A DNA stretch of 64,000 nt from Chloroflexota bacterium (GTDB lineage: Bacteria > Chloroflexota > UBA11872), in the NCBI GenBank assembly GCA_026708035.1, contig JAPOVQ010000012.1, positions 1 to 64,000 of the forward strand. Reading direction: 5' to 3'. The position numbers were made by a program, and so were the translations under genes. Shown in pieces: positions 56,412-64,000 of this stretch. Every line of letters begins with the position of its first letter. Position 1 is the stretch's first letter. The notes below the pieces were generated by a model. That model saw only the letters and a list, made by a program, of their open reading frames with translations, was not told the DNA's origin and made no database searches.

Positions 56412-56794
56412 GTCGGCGTCTTGCGAACGTCCCGCTGCCGATACACGCCCTGGCGGACGCGGTCGGTCAGTTCCGGATCGACGACTCGCGTCGGGCTCGC
56501 TGCCGGATGGTTGCGAAAGTACTCAGTCTTGGCGTCCAGCTCCTCGACTCTCAGCGCGCCTCGCGCCACGAGCCCGCGCTCGAAGGCGAGCAGCCACCGC
56601 TGGTAGTAGCCGGACAGGTATTCGTCTGGATCAAGACCTTCCAGCCTGGGACGCGAGAGACCGTCTTTGACCGTAATCACGAGCCCGAAGATCCGACCCT
56701 CCCACTCGTTATGGAAGATCGGCTCATCCGCTTCAGGCTCGACGTGTCCGTAGCCCGGCACCCCGCCCATGTCGTGTATGCCGGAGATTTTCAT
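56366..56794 (-). CDS. Nitrile hydratase beta subunit, N-terminal half
   Basis: A 142-residue protein matching the N-terminal helical part of nitrile hydratase beta subunits: GIHDMGGVPGYG at the start, DEPIFHNEWEGRIFGL, and YYQRWLLAFERGLV near residue 63. Full-length beta subunits are about 220-230 residues with a C-terminal SH3-like barrel; that part is missing. The last 14 residues come from the duplicated leader DNA shared with 58.2 kb, so the gene may have been cut by that duplication. Alternatively it is a naturally split subunit, as in thiocyanate hydrolase. No alpha subunit is nearby. Confidence 0.7.
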   Translation of the reverse strand: MKISGIHDMGGVPGYGHVEPEADEPIFHNEWEGRIFGLVITVKDGLSRPRLEGLDPDEYLSGYYQRWLLAFERGLVARGALRVEELDAKTEYFRNHPAASPTRVVDPELTDRVRQGVYRQRDVRKTPTLVTVRAVGHTHASA

Positions 56795-57124
56795 CGGCTA
56801 GCTCCGCCTTCACCTCACACGTTGGATGCGACAAGTACCAAGCCGTCGGAGTCCGGCGTCATGGGCGGGGTCCCGACGGGCAACCACAAGGGTTGCCCCT
56901 ACACGGATCGCGCAGGGATTCGGGACCGGGATCACCGCTTCCCGAAACCGTTGCGTTAATCGTCGACACCCCACGCCCAGAGCCGCGGGTCACCCTCACC
57001 CCAACCCTCTCCCTTCAAGGGAGAGGGGACCGGAGGTGCTCCCCGATCTGCCCTGGAGGGGTTACGCAACGGTCTCCTTCCGCGGGAGTGACGGACTCTC
57101 GGCGACCCGCGGCGTCCTATTCGG
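56795..57124. repeat. 330-bp repeat-filled gap
   Basis: No gene supported. GGGCAACC-ACAAG-GGTTGCCC at 56878-56898 ends in CCCCTAC (GTAGGGGC family, same loop as the copy at 3529). A CACCCTCACCCCAACCCTCTCCCTTCAAGGGAGAGGGG element lies near 56990-57030. A GCAACGGTCTCCTTCCGCGGGAGTGACGG tail lies near 57066. Confidence 0.7.
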
Positions 57125-58204
57125 CTAGATCTCCACCGCCCGAACTTCCTCGGACCAGTCGGTCCAGATGCTGCCCTTGGGGCCGGCGGCCAGGCGATCG
57201 TCGGGCCAGGTGTCGGGCTTCTTGTGGAAGCCGTAGAGCGTGGCCTGGCGGATGATGTCGGGGTGTTCGTTCCACCCGGCCAGGTGCAGCATGATCGTGT
57301 GCCAGAGCACCACGGACCCGGCGGGTCCCGCGGTCATCACGGGCTCCGTGTCGTCCTTGATGGCGCCGATCGGGGGATCGGTGTAGCCCACGAACCTGGG
57401 CGCGTCCTCGCCGTTGGCAATGGCCGTCGCCCCGTGGTTCGTGGTCTCCCAGTAGTCCCAGATGCGGTGGTGGCTGCCCGGGAAGAGCATCAGCCCACCC
57501 GCGCCCTCGGGCACGTCGTCGAAGTAGACGGCGGTCTGCAGCAGCCGGCGACTGTTGTAGAGACCCTCGCCCGCGTGGGCCCCGCGCCAATCGGGTGGGG
57601 TCGAAACCGGGCTGTTCGGCAGCGTGCAGTACATGCCGCGGGTGCCCTGCGCGGTCATCCAGTGCGGGCCGGTGCTTGGCAGGCGCAGGTATTCCGTCTC
57701 GCCCGAGCCCTTGCCGGTCCACTCCTCGCGCCGGGGGCCCATGTGGACTTCCATGCCCTCGGCGATCTTCTGGGTCATGAAGCAGGGGCCGGTGGTGCAG
57801 CCGGCGTCATCGACGCCGCCGGGGAACACGACCTCGCCTTGGCCCAGCAGCTGCTCGGCGATGTCCCACACCGCGCGGGCGCCGATGTCCAGCAGCAGAT
57901 CCTCCGCGCCGTTGCGAATGATCATCCGATGGCCGCCGCCGGAGAAATAGGGGTCGCCGCCGACCTCCGGACGCGCGTAGCTTTCCTTCTCCTCGTCGGT
58001 GAACGGGACCCAGGTGGCGGGGTCGTCGCGCTTCATGCTGGGCCGGCTCTCGGCGATGGTTTCCCACATCTGGTCGCGGGCCTTGCGGCAGAGATCGGCA
58101 TCGACGGCGCCCGGAAGCACGAGGTAGCCGGTGCGCTTGAACTGGGCGATCTGGCTCTCGGTGAGGCGGGCGGCCTGGGGGACGGTTGGGGCGGACGCTG
58201 GCAT
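57125..58204 (-). CDS. PhyH-family protein with H-A-G motif (copy 2)
   Basis: A second 359-residue copy, collinear with the gene at 55257. Differences are clustered in the N-terminal 170 residues (for example TESQIAQF against TECQIAEF, and GPRREEWTGKGSG against GPRHEEWTGKVSG) and in the last ten codons. H210-A-G212, H307 and R319 are all kept, so the unusual motif has survived duplication and divergence, arguing for function. ATG 58204. It diverges from the DUF917 gene. Confidence 0.85.
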   Translation of the reverse strand: MPASAPTVPQAARLTESQIAQFKRTGYLVLPGAVDADLCRKARDQMWETIAESRPSMKRDDPATWVPFTDEEKESYARPEVGGDPYFSGGGHRMIIRNGAEDLLLDIGARAVWDIAEQLLGQGEVVFPGGVDDAGCTTGPCFMTQKIAEGMEVHMGPRREEWTGKGSGETEYLRLPSTGPHWMTAQGTRGMYCTLPNSPVSTPPDWRGAHAGEGLYNSRRLLQTAVYFDDVPEGAGGLMLFPGSHHRIWDYWETTNHGATAIANGEDAPRFVGYTDPPIGAIKDDTEPVMTAGPAGSVVLWHTIMLHLAGWNEHPDIIRQATLYGFHKKPDTWPDDRLAAGPKGSIWTDWSEEVRAVEI

Positions 58205-58279
58205 GGGATCCGGTCCTTGTGTGGGTGATGCCCTCACGCTGATGCGTGAGTATGGCCCACGCCGCGTAGGGTCACCAGT
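57125..58279. repeat. Direct duplication, copy 2
   Basis: Partner of 55257-56411. The leader hairpin is at 58233-58250. Homology stops near 58279, on the leader side; beyond it the two flanks are unrelated (nitrile hydratase fragment in copy 1, DUF917 upstream region in copy 2). Confidence 0.85.
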
Positions 58280-58398
58280 GACGGGGAGCGGTACCTTCGG
58301 CTACTCCTGTAAGGCCACTGCGCGGGGCGTCCTGGGACGCCCGTTAGGCGCGCGCGCTCGGGTAGTTTGCGGGCGTCCGCAGTACGATCCACTGCATT

Positions 58399-59517
58399 GT
58401 GAGCAGCGGCCCGGTTCATTACGGCCTCGCGGGCGTCGCGCGGACGACCCTGACCGAGACCGACATCGACGACCTGCGCGTCGGCGCCTGGATCCTCGGT
58501 ACCGGCGGCGGCGGCGACCCCACCTACGGCAATCTCTGCCTCAAGAAGCTCTACGCGCAAGGCCGCGTGGTCGAAGTCATTGACCCCATGGACCTGCCGG
58601 ACGACGCCCATGTCGCCGCCGTCAACCAGATGGGGTCGCCGCTGCCGGCGGAGGAGCGGCTGACCGATCCGGCGACGGTGACCCGGGCGATCCGGGAAAT
58701 GGAGGCCTACGCCGGCATCCGGTTCACGGCGGTAATGCCCTGGGAGATCGGCGGCGGCAATGCGTTTCAACCGCTGATGGCGGCGGCCATGCTGGGTTTG
58801 CCGGTCGTGGACGCCGACGCCATGGGCCGGGCCTTTCCCGAAGCGCAGATGACGAGCTTCGCGGTCAAGGACTTCACCTGTCATCCGCTGGTGATGGCTG
58901 ACATCCGGCCCAATACCGTGATCATCTCTGAGGCGGCGGATTGGAAGTGGCTGGAGCGCCTGCGCCGCCGCGCCTGCACCGAGTTGGGCGCCGTTGCCGC
59001 GACCTGCAACCCCCCGCGAACCGGTCATGAGGTCAAGACCGGCTCGCATCTCTACACGGTCGACAAGGCGCTGCGGATCGGCCAGACCGTCCGGCGCGCG
59101 AAAGCCGCGCACCGCGATCCGGTGGCCGAGCTCCTGAAGCAAGAAGGCGGCATTGCGCTGCTGCGCGGAAAGGTCACGGACGTGGAGCGGCAAACCACCG
59201 GCGGCTACTTGCGGGGACGGCTCGACATCGCAGGTCTTGACGCCCACACCGGAGCCACCATGCGCATCGCGTTTCAGAACGAGTTCACGGTCGCCTGGCG
59301 CGACGACGAACCGTGCGCCACCACGCCCGACCTCATCTGTGTGCTGGATCAGGATTCCGGCGAGGCCATCGGCACGGAAGTGGTTCGGTTCGGGCAGCGG
59401 GTGGCGGTTGTTGCACTGCCCGCGCCAGAGATGCTGCTCAGCGAGCGCGGGCTAGAGCTGACGGGGCCACGAGCCTTCGGCCACGATCTCGACTACCACC
59501 CGCTCTTCACGCGGTGA
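58399..59517 (+). CDS. DUF917 family protein
   Basis: A 372-residue DUF917 protein. The N-terminal GAWILGTGGGGDP motif near residue 30 is the family hallmark; MPWEIGGGNAF near residue 114 and NPPRTGHEVK near residue 205 follow. The family occurs next to hydantoinase/oxoprolinase genes; some members are reported as thiohydantoin desulfurases. GTG start. Only 4 bp separate it from the hydantoinase gene, so the pair should act together, probably on a hydantoin-like ring. Confidence 0.85.
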   Translation: MSSGPVHYGLAGVARTTLTETDIDDLRVGAWILGTGGGGDPTYGNLCLKKLYAQGRVVEVIDPMDLPDDAHVAAVNQMGSPLPAEERLTDPATVTRAIREMEAYAGIRFTAVMPWEIGGGNAFQPLMAAAMLGLPVVDADAMGRAFPEAQMTSFAVKDFTCHPLVMADIRPNTVIISEAADWKWLERLRRRACTELGAVAATCNPPRTGHEVKTGSHLYTVDKALRIGQTVRRAKAAHRDPVAELLKQEGGIALLRGKVTDVERQTTGGYLRGRLDIAGLDAHTGATMRIAFQNEFTVAWRDDEPCATTPDLICVLDQDSGEAIGTEVVRFGQRVAVVALPAPEMLLSERGLELTGPRAFGHDLDYHPLFTR

Positions 59518-59521
59518 CCCG

Positions 59522-61111
59522 GTGAAGGCCATCGGGATCGATGTCGGCGGAACGAGCACCGACGCCGTGCTGCTGCATAACCGCAAGGTGCGCCGTTATG
59601 TCAAGACGGCAACCACCGCCGATGTGAGCTCGGGTATCTCGTCGGCACTCGATGCGCTTCTGGGACTGGCGGGACCCGACGCAGCAGGCGTCGATGCGGT
59701 CATGCTGGGCACCACGCATTTCACCAATGCCATTGTCGAGCGGCGAGGGCTGACGCCGACCGCCGCCATTCGCATCGGCCTGCCGGCGACCGCCTTCCTC
59801 GAGCCCTTCACGGATTGGCCGCCTGATCTGACGGCAACCGTCCAGGCGCGAAACTTCATGGTGCGCGGCGGCCACGAATACGACGGGCGTTCTATTGTTC
59901 CGTTCGACGCCGCCGCAGTTGAATCAGCGGCCCGCGAGATTCGCGACGCCGGAATCCGAGCCGTGGCGATCACGTCCGTCTTCTCGCCGCTCGACGCGAC
60001 GCTGGAAGAACGCGCGGGCCAAATCGTGCGCCGCGTGTGTCCCGGGGCCGGCGTCACGCTGTCGCATTGCCTGGGGCGCATCGGTCTGCTGCCGCGCGAG
60101 AACGTCACCATCCTCAATGCCAGCCTGGTCGACCTGGCCCGCGCGACGACCGCCGCGTTTGCCGACGGTCTGCGGATGGCCGGGATCGACGCGCCGGTCT
60201 ATCTGACCCAGAACGACGGGACCATCGCGCGCATGGAGCGGGCGGCGGAGCTGCCAATCCTGGGCGTGGCGTGCGGGCCCACCAACAGCATGCGGGGCGC
60301 GGCGTCTCTCTCGGGCACGTCTGACGCGCTCGTCATCGACGTGGGCGGGACGACGACCGACATCGGCTATCTCCGTCACGGCCTGCCGCGTCAAGCCAAC
60401 CGGGTCGTGGAGATCGGCGGCGTGCGCACGCTGTTCCAAATGCCGGATCTGCTGTCGCTGCCGCTCGGCGGCGGGTCGAAGGTGACCGCCCCGCCGCTGG
60501 CGATCGGTCCGGAGAGCGTGGGCTTCCGGCTGACCGAGCTTGGCCGCGTCTTCGGTGGGGGCGTCACCACGGGCACCGATGTGGCCGTCGCCGCCGGAGC
60601 AGCGTCGCTGGGCGATCCGCGTCTCGTGGGCGACCTGCCGGACGGTTTGGTCAGCGAGGCGATGGCGATGGTTCGCGCCATGCTGGAGGACGCCGTTGAT
60701 CGCCTGAGGCCCGACGCGGAGCCCCGGCCGGTGATCGCCGTCGGCGGCGCTGCGTTCCTGGTGCCCGACGGCCTGGCCGGCGCGGGCGAAACCGTGCGCG
60801 TGCCGCACGCCGCGGTTGCCAACGCCGTGGGGGCCGCAATGGCCCAGGTCAGCGGCGAGTCCGATCGGGTCTATCGCGACGTGCCGCGCGACGCGGCCAT
60901 CGCAGCGGCGACCACGGCCGCCCGAACGGACGCCATCGCGGCGGGCGCCGATCCCGACACGCTTGAGGTCGTGGAGGTCGAGGACCTGCCGCTGGCCTAT
61001 CTGCCCGGCAATTCGCGCCGCGTACGGATCAAGGTCTTGGGAGAGATCGCGCTGCCGCGGCTGCGGGGCGGGCGCCGGCCGCGGCGACACGCGCCACGAG
61101 CGCCCGGCTAG
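59522..61111 (+). CDS. Short HyuA-like hydantoinase/oxoprolinase family protein
   Basis: A 529-residue protein of the ATP-dependent hydantoinase/5-oxoprolinase family with actin-like ATP sites: GIDVGGTSTDAVL at the start and VIDVGGTTTDIGYL near residue 278. HFTNAIVERRGL near residue 66 is a family motif. It is shorter than the usual 650-700-residue HyuA, typical of the DUF917-linked branch. No HyuB partner is present. GTG start; its TAG stop overlaps the convergent gene's TAG on the palindrome CTAG. Confidence 0.87.
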   Translation: MKAIGIDVGGTSTDAVLLHNRKVRRYVKTATTADVSSGISSALDALLGLAGPDAAGVDAVMLGTTHFTNAIVERRGLTPTAAIRIGLPATAFLEPFTDWPPDLTATVQARNFMVRGGHEYDGRSIVPFDAAAVESAAREIRDAGIRAVAITSVFSPLDATLEERAGQIVRRVCPGAGVTLSHCLGRIGLLPRENVTILNASLVDLARATTAAFADGLRMAGIDAPVYLTQNDGTIARMERAAELPILGVACGPTNSMRGAASLSGTSDALVIDVGGTTTDIGYLRHGLPRQANRVVEIGGVRTLFQMPDLLSLPLGGGSKVTAPPLAIGPESVGFRLTELGRVFGGGVTTGTDVAVAAGAASLGDPRLVGDLPDGLVSEAMAMVRAMLEDAVDRLRPDAEPRPVIAVGGAAFLVPDGLAGAGETVRVPHAAVANAVGAAMAQVSGESDRVYRDVPRDAAIAAATTAARTDAIAAGADPDTLEVVEVEDLPLAYLPGNSRRVRIKVLGEIALPRLRGGRRPRRHAPRAPG

Positions 61112-63525
61112 GGCCCGCGGTCTCCGAAACTCGGCTGAATTCGAGGGTCGAGCGGCGCCCCAAGAGTCGTGACGCGTACCTTGCGCGTCACCGAATCTGC
61201 GTACCCCAACTGGGTTTGTACCAGGCGTACAAGAGCGCCGCCGAACGTCACCAGAACCACTTCGCCGTCGGCGTCGACGCCAAAAGAACTGAGCGGCCGG
61301 TCCAGGTCGGCAATCTCGACGAGGCGCCAGCCGGGTTCGGGGTTCCTGTCGAGAGCCCAGACTCGTCCACTACAGTAGTCGCCAAACAGGTACACGCCAT
61401 TGAGCTGGTGGATCGAAGTTCCTCGATAGACGACGCCGCCAACGACGGCACAACCACCGTCGCGCCCGTAGGTGATTAGAGGCATTGTGAGACTGGGGTA
61501 AATGGAGAGATATTGACATATTTGCGCAGATTTAAGCTTGAGATCAATGTTAATATCATTTGCAAGTGAACCACGATGACGACACCAATTGCCTTCATAG
61601 TACGGCCAGCCGAGATTTGCGCCCGGGGTAGCAATTGACACCTCTTCTTGCCTATTCCACCCTACGTCGCCAATCCACAGACTGCCATCCTCCGCGTCGA
61701 TTGCCATGCGCCAGGGATTCCGCAGTCCATACGCCCATATCTCCGGTCGTGCGTTCGGCGTGTCCCACTGCGGATTGTCGTCGGGAACCCGATAGGGTTG
61801 GTCGCCCGATGCTCCCCGCACGTCGATGCGGATGATCTTTCCATGCAACGAGTCCAGGCTCTGCGGACACTCAAGACACGAGCTATCGCCGAAGCCCAAG
61901 TACAACATGCCGTCGGGTCCGAACCGAATGGCGCCACCCCAATGATCTGCCGCCTGCGTCTTTCTCTGAACATCGAGGATGACGAACTCCTGCTCGCGCA
62001 CGGCGATTCCATCCGCGACCGGAAAACGTGAGAGTCGGGCGAACCATCGATCATCGTCCCTGTCCAGCATCGTGTAGTAGACGTAAAGGAATGGCGACCG
62101 CTCGAAGTCCGGGTCCACGGCCACACTCAGCATTCCCATCTCGTACCGGTCGGAGTAGACAACGTCGGAGAGGTCCAACACAGGACGCCGCCCAAACTCC
62201 GACGACAGCACCGCGATTGAGCCCCGTTTATCGGCCACCGCGAGGCCGCCATACGGCCAGGGAATCACTTCGACAGGCTGGGAAAGCTCGATGTCGGGAA
62301 ACGCATTCACGACGAGCAGGCGGCTATAGGGTTCAGGGAAGGAGTATGGATGGGACGACCAGCACCCGACTTGGCCGGCTTCATTGATGGCACAGGCGTC
62401 ATGCCACCCGACGCTTAGGGACGAGAAGGCGCCGGGGGGACCAAACGTCTCCAGCGGTGCTCCGGTTGGTCGGGCGTCCCAGCACTCCACCTGGCCGGTC
62501 GCCAATGCGCCGCACGTGCGGCGATCACCGGCGCTGATTTGGTCAAACACGGTCGCCGGCGGGAGCCCTCCCCCGTTCTCGCTCTGGCCCTGGCAGAGCG
62601 CGGCGCCGTTCGCGCGCAGGACGCACGTGTGGGCGACCCCAACGGCCAGGGCGCGGAACGGACCGACTCGAGAATCGGCGCGTCCGTTGTCGTTCTTGCC
62701 CCAGCAGGCCAGGTCCCCGTTGTCCTTCAGGCCGCAGCTATGCTCGGCGCCGGCGCCAATCGCCGTAAACGCCACCCCGGCCGGGACGGCCGCCCGACCA
62801 TCCGCCTCCCGTCCCCAACACGTTGCGCCGTCTGGGCCAATGCCACAGGCATGGTCCCAGCCGGCCGTCACCGCGGTGAACTGGCCATCGGGGGGATCGG
62901 CCTGCTGGTGACGGTTGTTGCCCCAGCACGCCAGCGTGCCTTCCGTCGTGATGCCGCAGGAGAAGCGCCAGCCCGACGCAATCGCACGGAACTTGACGCC
63001 GCTCGGGAGGTCCAATTGTCCCAGGTCATTGCTGCCCCAGCACACCGCACTGCCGTCGCTGCGCACCGCGCAGGCGTGGTTCTCGCCGGTCCCCACCTGC
63101 ACAAATGCGGCCTGATTCGCCCCGAAGTCCTCAGGTTCGGCCGTGGGAGTCGTGGACGCTTCTGACGCCTGCGGCGTTGGCGTCGCGGCGGCGGTCGGTG
63201 TCGGGTCCGGCGTCGGAGAGACTTGTGGCATCGGCGTTGTGGCGGCAGGCGCTGAGTTCGGCGTGAGGCTCAGCGAGGCCACCGTCGGTGTCGGCGCGGC
63301 ATTCCGCGGCAGGATTGCCCAGGGCACGGTCGACGTTGGACCCGGCACTGGGCTCGGCGAGGCCACGGAGGGCGCTCGACGAGGCGTGAACGCCCGCTGG
63401 CGAACCCCGGTGTCCAGTCTGGGATCGGGATCCAATGGCGCGGAATCGACGCAGCCGCCAAGAAGCAGGAACATCGCCCCAACTACTGAGCAGGTCCGCA
63501 AGAAACGTATCTGCTTGCGTGGCAT
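61108..63525 (-). CDS. Lipoprotein fusing RCC1 repeats and a PQQ-type sugar dehydrogenase propeller
   Basis: An 805-residue exported lipoprotein: the signal peptide ends LLLGGC near residue 25. A Pro/Thr/Ser-rich linker (about 35-130) leads to seven RCC1-like repeats (about 135-385; HACA...CWGSN, HSCG...CWGKN) and then a glucose/sorbosone dehydrogenase-type six-bladed propeller (about 410-790; DHWGGAIRFGPDG, YLGFGDSS, YGLRNPWRM). GSDH members use PQQ to oxidise sugars; the cofactor residues are not all verifiable by eye. ATG 63525 is preferred over an upstream TTG. Convergent with the hydantoinase gene. Confidence 0.85.
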   Translation of the reverse strand: MPRKQIRFLRTCSVVGAMFLLLGGCVDSAPLDPDPRLDTGVRQRAFTPRRAPSVASPSPVPGPTSTVPWAILPRNAAPTPTVASLSLTPNSAPAATTPMPQVSPTPDPTPTAAATPTPQASEASTTPTAEPEDFGANQAAFVQVGTGENHACAVRSDGSAVCWGSNDLGQLDLPSGVKFRAIASGWRFSCGITTEGTLACWGNNRHQQADPPDGQFTAVTAGWDHACGIGPDGATCWGREADGRAAVPAGVAFTAIGAGAEHSCGLKDNGDLACWGKNDNGRADSRVGPFRALAVGVAHTCVLRANGAALCQGQSENGGGLPPATVFDQISAGDRRTCGALATGQVECWDARPTGAPLETFGPPGAFSSLSVGWHDACAINEAGQVGCWSSHPYSFPEPYSRLLVVNAFPDIELSQPVEVIPWPYGGLAVADKRGSIAVLSSEFGRRPVLDLSDVVYSDRYEMGMLSVAVDPDFERSPFLYVYYTMLDRDDDRWFARLSRFPVADGIAVREQEFVILDVQRKTQAADHWGGAIRFGPDGMLYLGFGDSSCLECPQSLDSLHGKIIRIDVRGASGDQPYRVPDDNPQWDTPNARPEIWAYGLRNPWRMAIDAEDGSLWIGDVGWNRQEEVSIATPGANLGWPYYEGNWCRHRGSLANDINIDLKLKSAQICQYLSIYPSLTMPLITYGRDGGCAVVGGVVYRGTSIHQLNGVYLFGDYCSGRVWALDRNPEPGWRLVEIADLDRPLSSFGVDADGEVVLVTFGGALVRLVQTQLGYADSVTRKVRVTTLGAPLDPRIQPSFGDRGP

Positions 63526-63708
63526 CGTCCCGGCGACCCCCTCAGGCACCAAGCCCCCAACAGTCGGCAGCAAAAGACCTGCCCCAATGGTGTGAATAGG
63601 GTAGCGGCTCGGGCCGGCGATTGAGTTCTCCGGCGCGATGGTGGCGGGCGTTGGCTGCGACCGTGACCCGTTCCCGGACCGTCTTGAAGGAATTGATCGG
63701 GTTATGCC

Positions 63709-64000
63709 TCAGCCGCTGGGGGTGACCGTGGCGTCGGCGTCGGCGGGTTCGTCATCGGCCGGCGTGGGCGTAGCGTCCGACTCGGCCGGTTCACCGCCAC
63801 ACCCCGGGATGCCGCGAAACTCATAGCCACGCGACGAGAGCTCGGCGAGGACCGTCTCGAGCGCCGCGACGGTCTGGCTGCGGCCGCCGCCGCCGTCGTG
63901 CATGAGGACGATCGCTCCGGGCGAGGCGTGGGACAGGACGTAGGAAGCGATTTGCTCCGCGCCGGGCTGTCGCCAGTCCTGGGGATCGACATCCCACATC
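63709..64000 (-). CDS. Polysaccharide deacetylase, C-terminal part (cut by window edge)
   Basis: The last 96 or so residues of a NodB-domain carbohydrate esterase. WDVDPQDW and IVLMHDGGG are the terminal family motifs, the latter including the His of the active site. A Pro/Asp/Thr-rich tail ends the protein ([16 protein letters not shown]). The N-terminal catalytic half, signal peptide and start lie beyond position 64000. It would deacetylate peptidoglycan or other polysaccharides outside the cell. Confidence 0.8.
   Translation of the reverse strand, partial: MWDVDPQDWRQPGAEQIASYVLSHASPGAIVLMHDGGGGRSQTVAALETVLAELSSRGYEFRGIPGCGGEPAESDATPTPADDEPADADATVTPSG

Noticed and set aside
58234-59247. 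Minus-strand frame opposite DUF917
   Set aside because: No motif, mirrors a strong gene; only its last codons repeat the leader DNA.

Overview
The window looks like a high-GC bacterial chromosome segment, most likely from an uncultivated Chloroflexota lineage of the marine or sponge-associated SAR202/Dehalococcoidia type. That placement is an inference from gene content: a Gram-positive-style order of division genes, a lipoprotein-type membrane-fusion protein, and many copies of phytanoyl-CoA dioxygenase-like (PhyH), BNR-repeat sialidase-like, hydantoinase and DUF917 genes. No rRNA, tRNA, CRISPR array, insertion sequence or phage gene was recognised.

Layout. 0.1-6 kb holds catabolic genes: a six-hairpin glycosidase-like protein, PhyH, a GNAT acetyltransferase, a zinc alcohol dehydrogenase, a dihydrodipicolinate-synthase-family aldolase and a 51-residue membrane protein. 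6.1-22.3 kb is one long minus-strand directon. It reads mraZ-rsmH-ftsL-ftsI-ftsW-murG-murC-murB-ftsQ-ftsA-ftsZ-yggS-yggT and continues into hisS-hisH-hisA-hisF, mostly with 1-4 bp overlaps. mraZ has a readable sigma-70-like promoter and three 10-nt operator repeats. 22.4-26 kb carries an RNase HI-like gene whose full frame seems to need an ATC start, a hypothetical protein, a DHA2-family MFS pump and another hypothetical protein. 26.0-29.8 kb is an enolase-larB-larC-beta-helix-like operon. 29.9-34.2 kb holds a sialidase-like protein, a lower-GC pair (91-residue protein plus PIN-domain protein), a His-rich membrane protein and a sugar-phosphate isomerase-like TIM barrel. 34.4-40.7 kb is a MacAB-like ABC exporter: lipoprotein adaptor, 966-residue permease and two ATPases, the first with an AbrB-like C-terminal tail.

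40.8-58.2 kb is an accessory catabolic region: sialidase-like proteins, an MFS transporter, a fatty acid desaturase, a sulfatase, L-rhamnose mutarotase, PhyH enzymes, DUF72, an Eis-like GNAT, a GH32/GH43-like propeller and a nitrile hydratase beta N-half. Two near-identical PhyH genes flank the nitrile hydratase fragment as a roughly 1.15-kb direct duplication. Their iron ligand motif reads H-A-G where the family normally has H-x-D, as in iron/2-oxoglutarate halogenases. 58.4-61.1 kb has a DUF917 plus short hydantoinase pair. 61.1-63.5 kb has a large lipoprotein fusing RCC1 repeats to a PQQ-type sugar dehydrogenase propeller. The right edge cuts a polysaccharide deacetylase.

How it works together. 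The left directon couples cell division, the last cytoplasmic peptidoglycan steps and histidine biosynthesis. The right two thirds look like scattered sugar, sulfated-glycan and small-molecule catabolism with transport. Most gaps over 100 bp in the accessory regions are filled by dispersed palindromic repeats, including a hairpin family whose arms covary around a constant GTAGGGGC/GCCCCTAC end.
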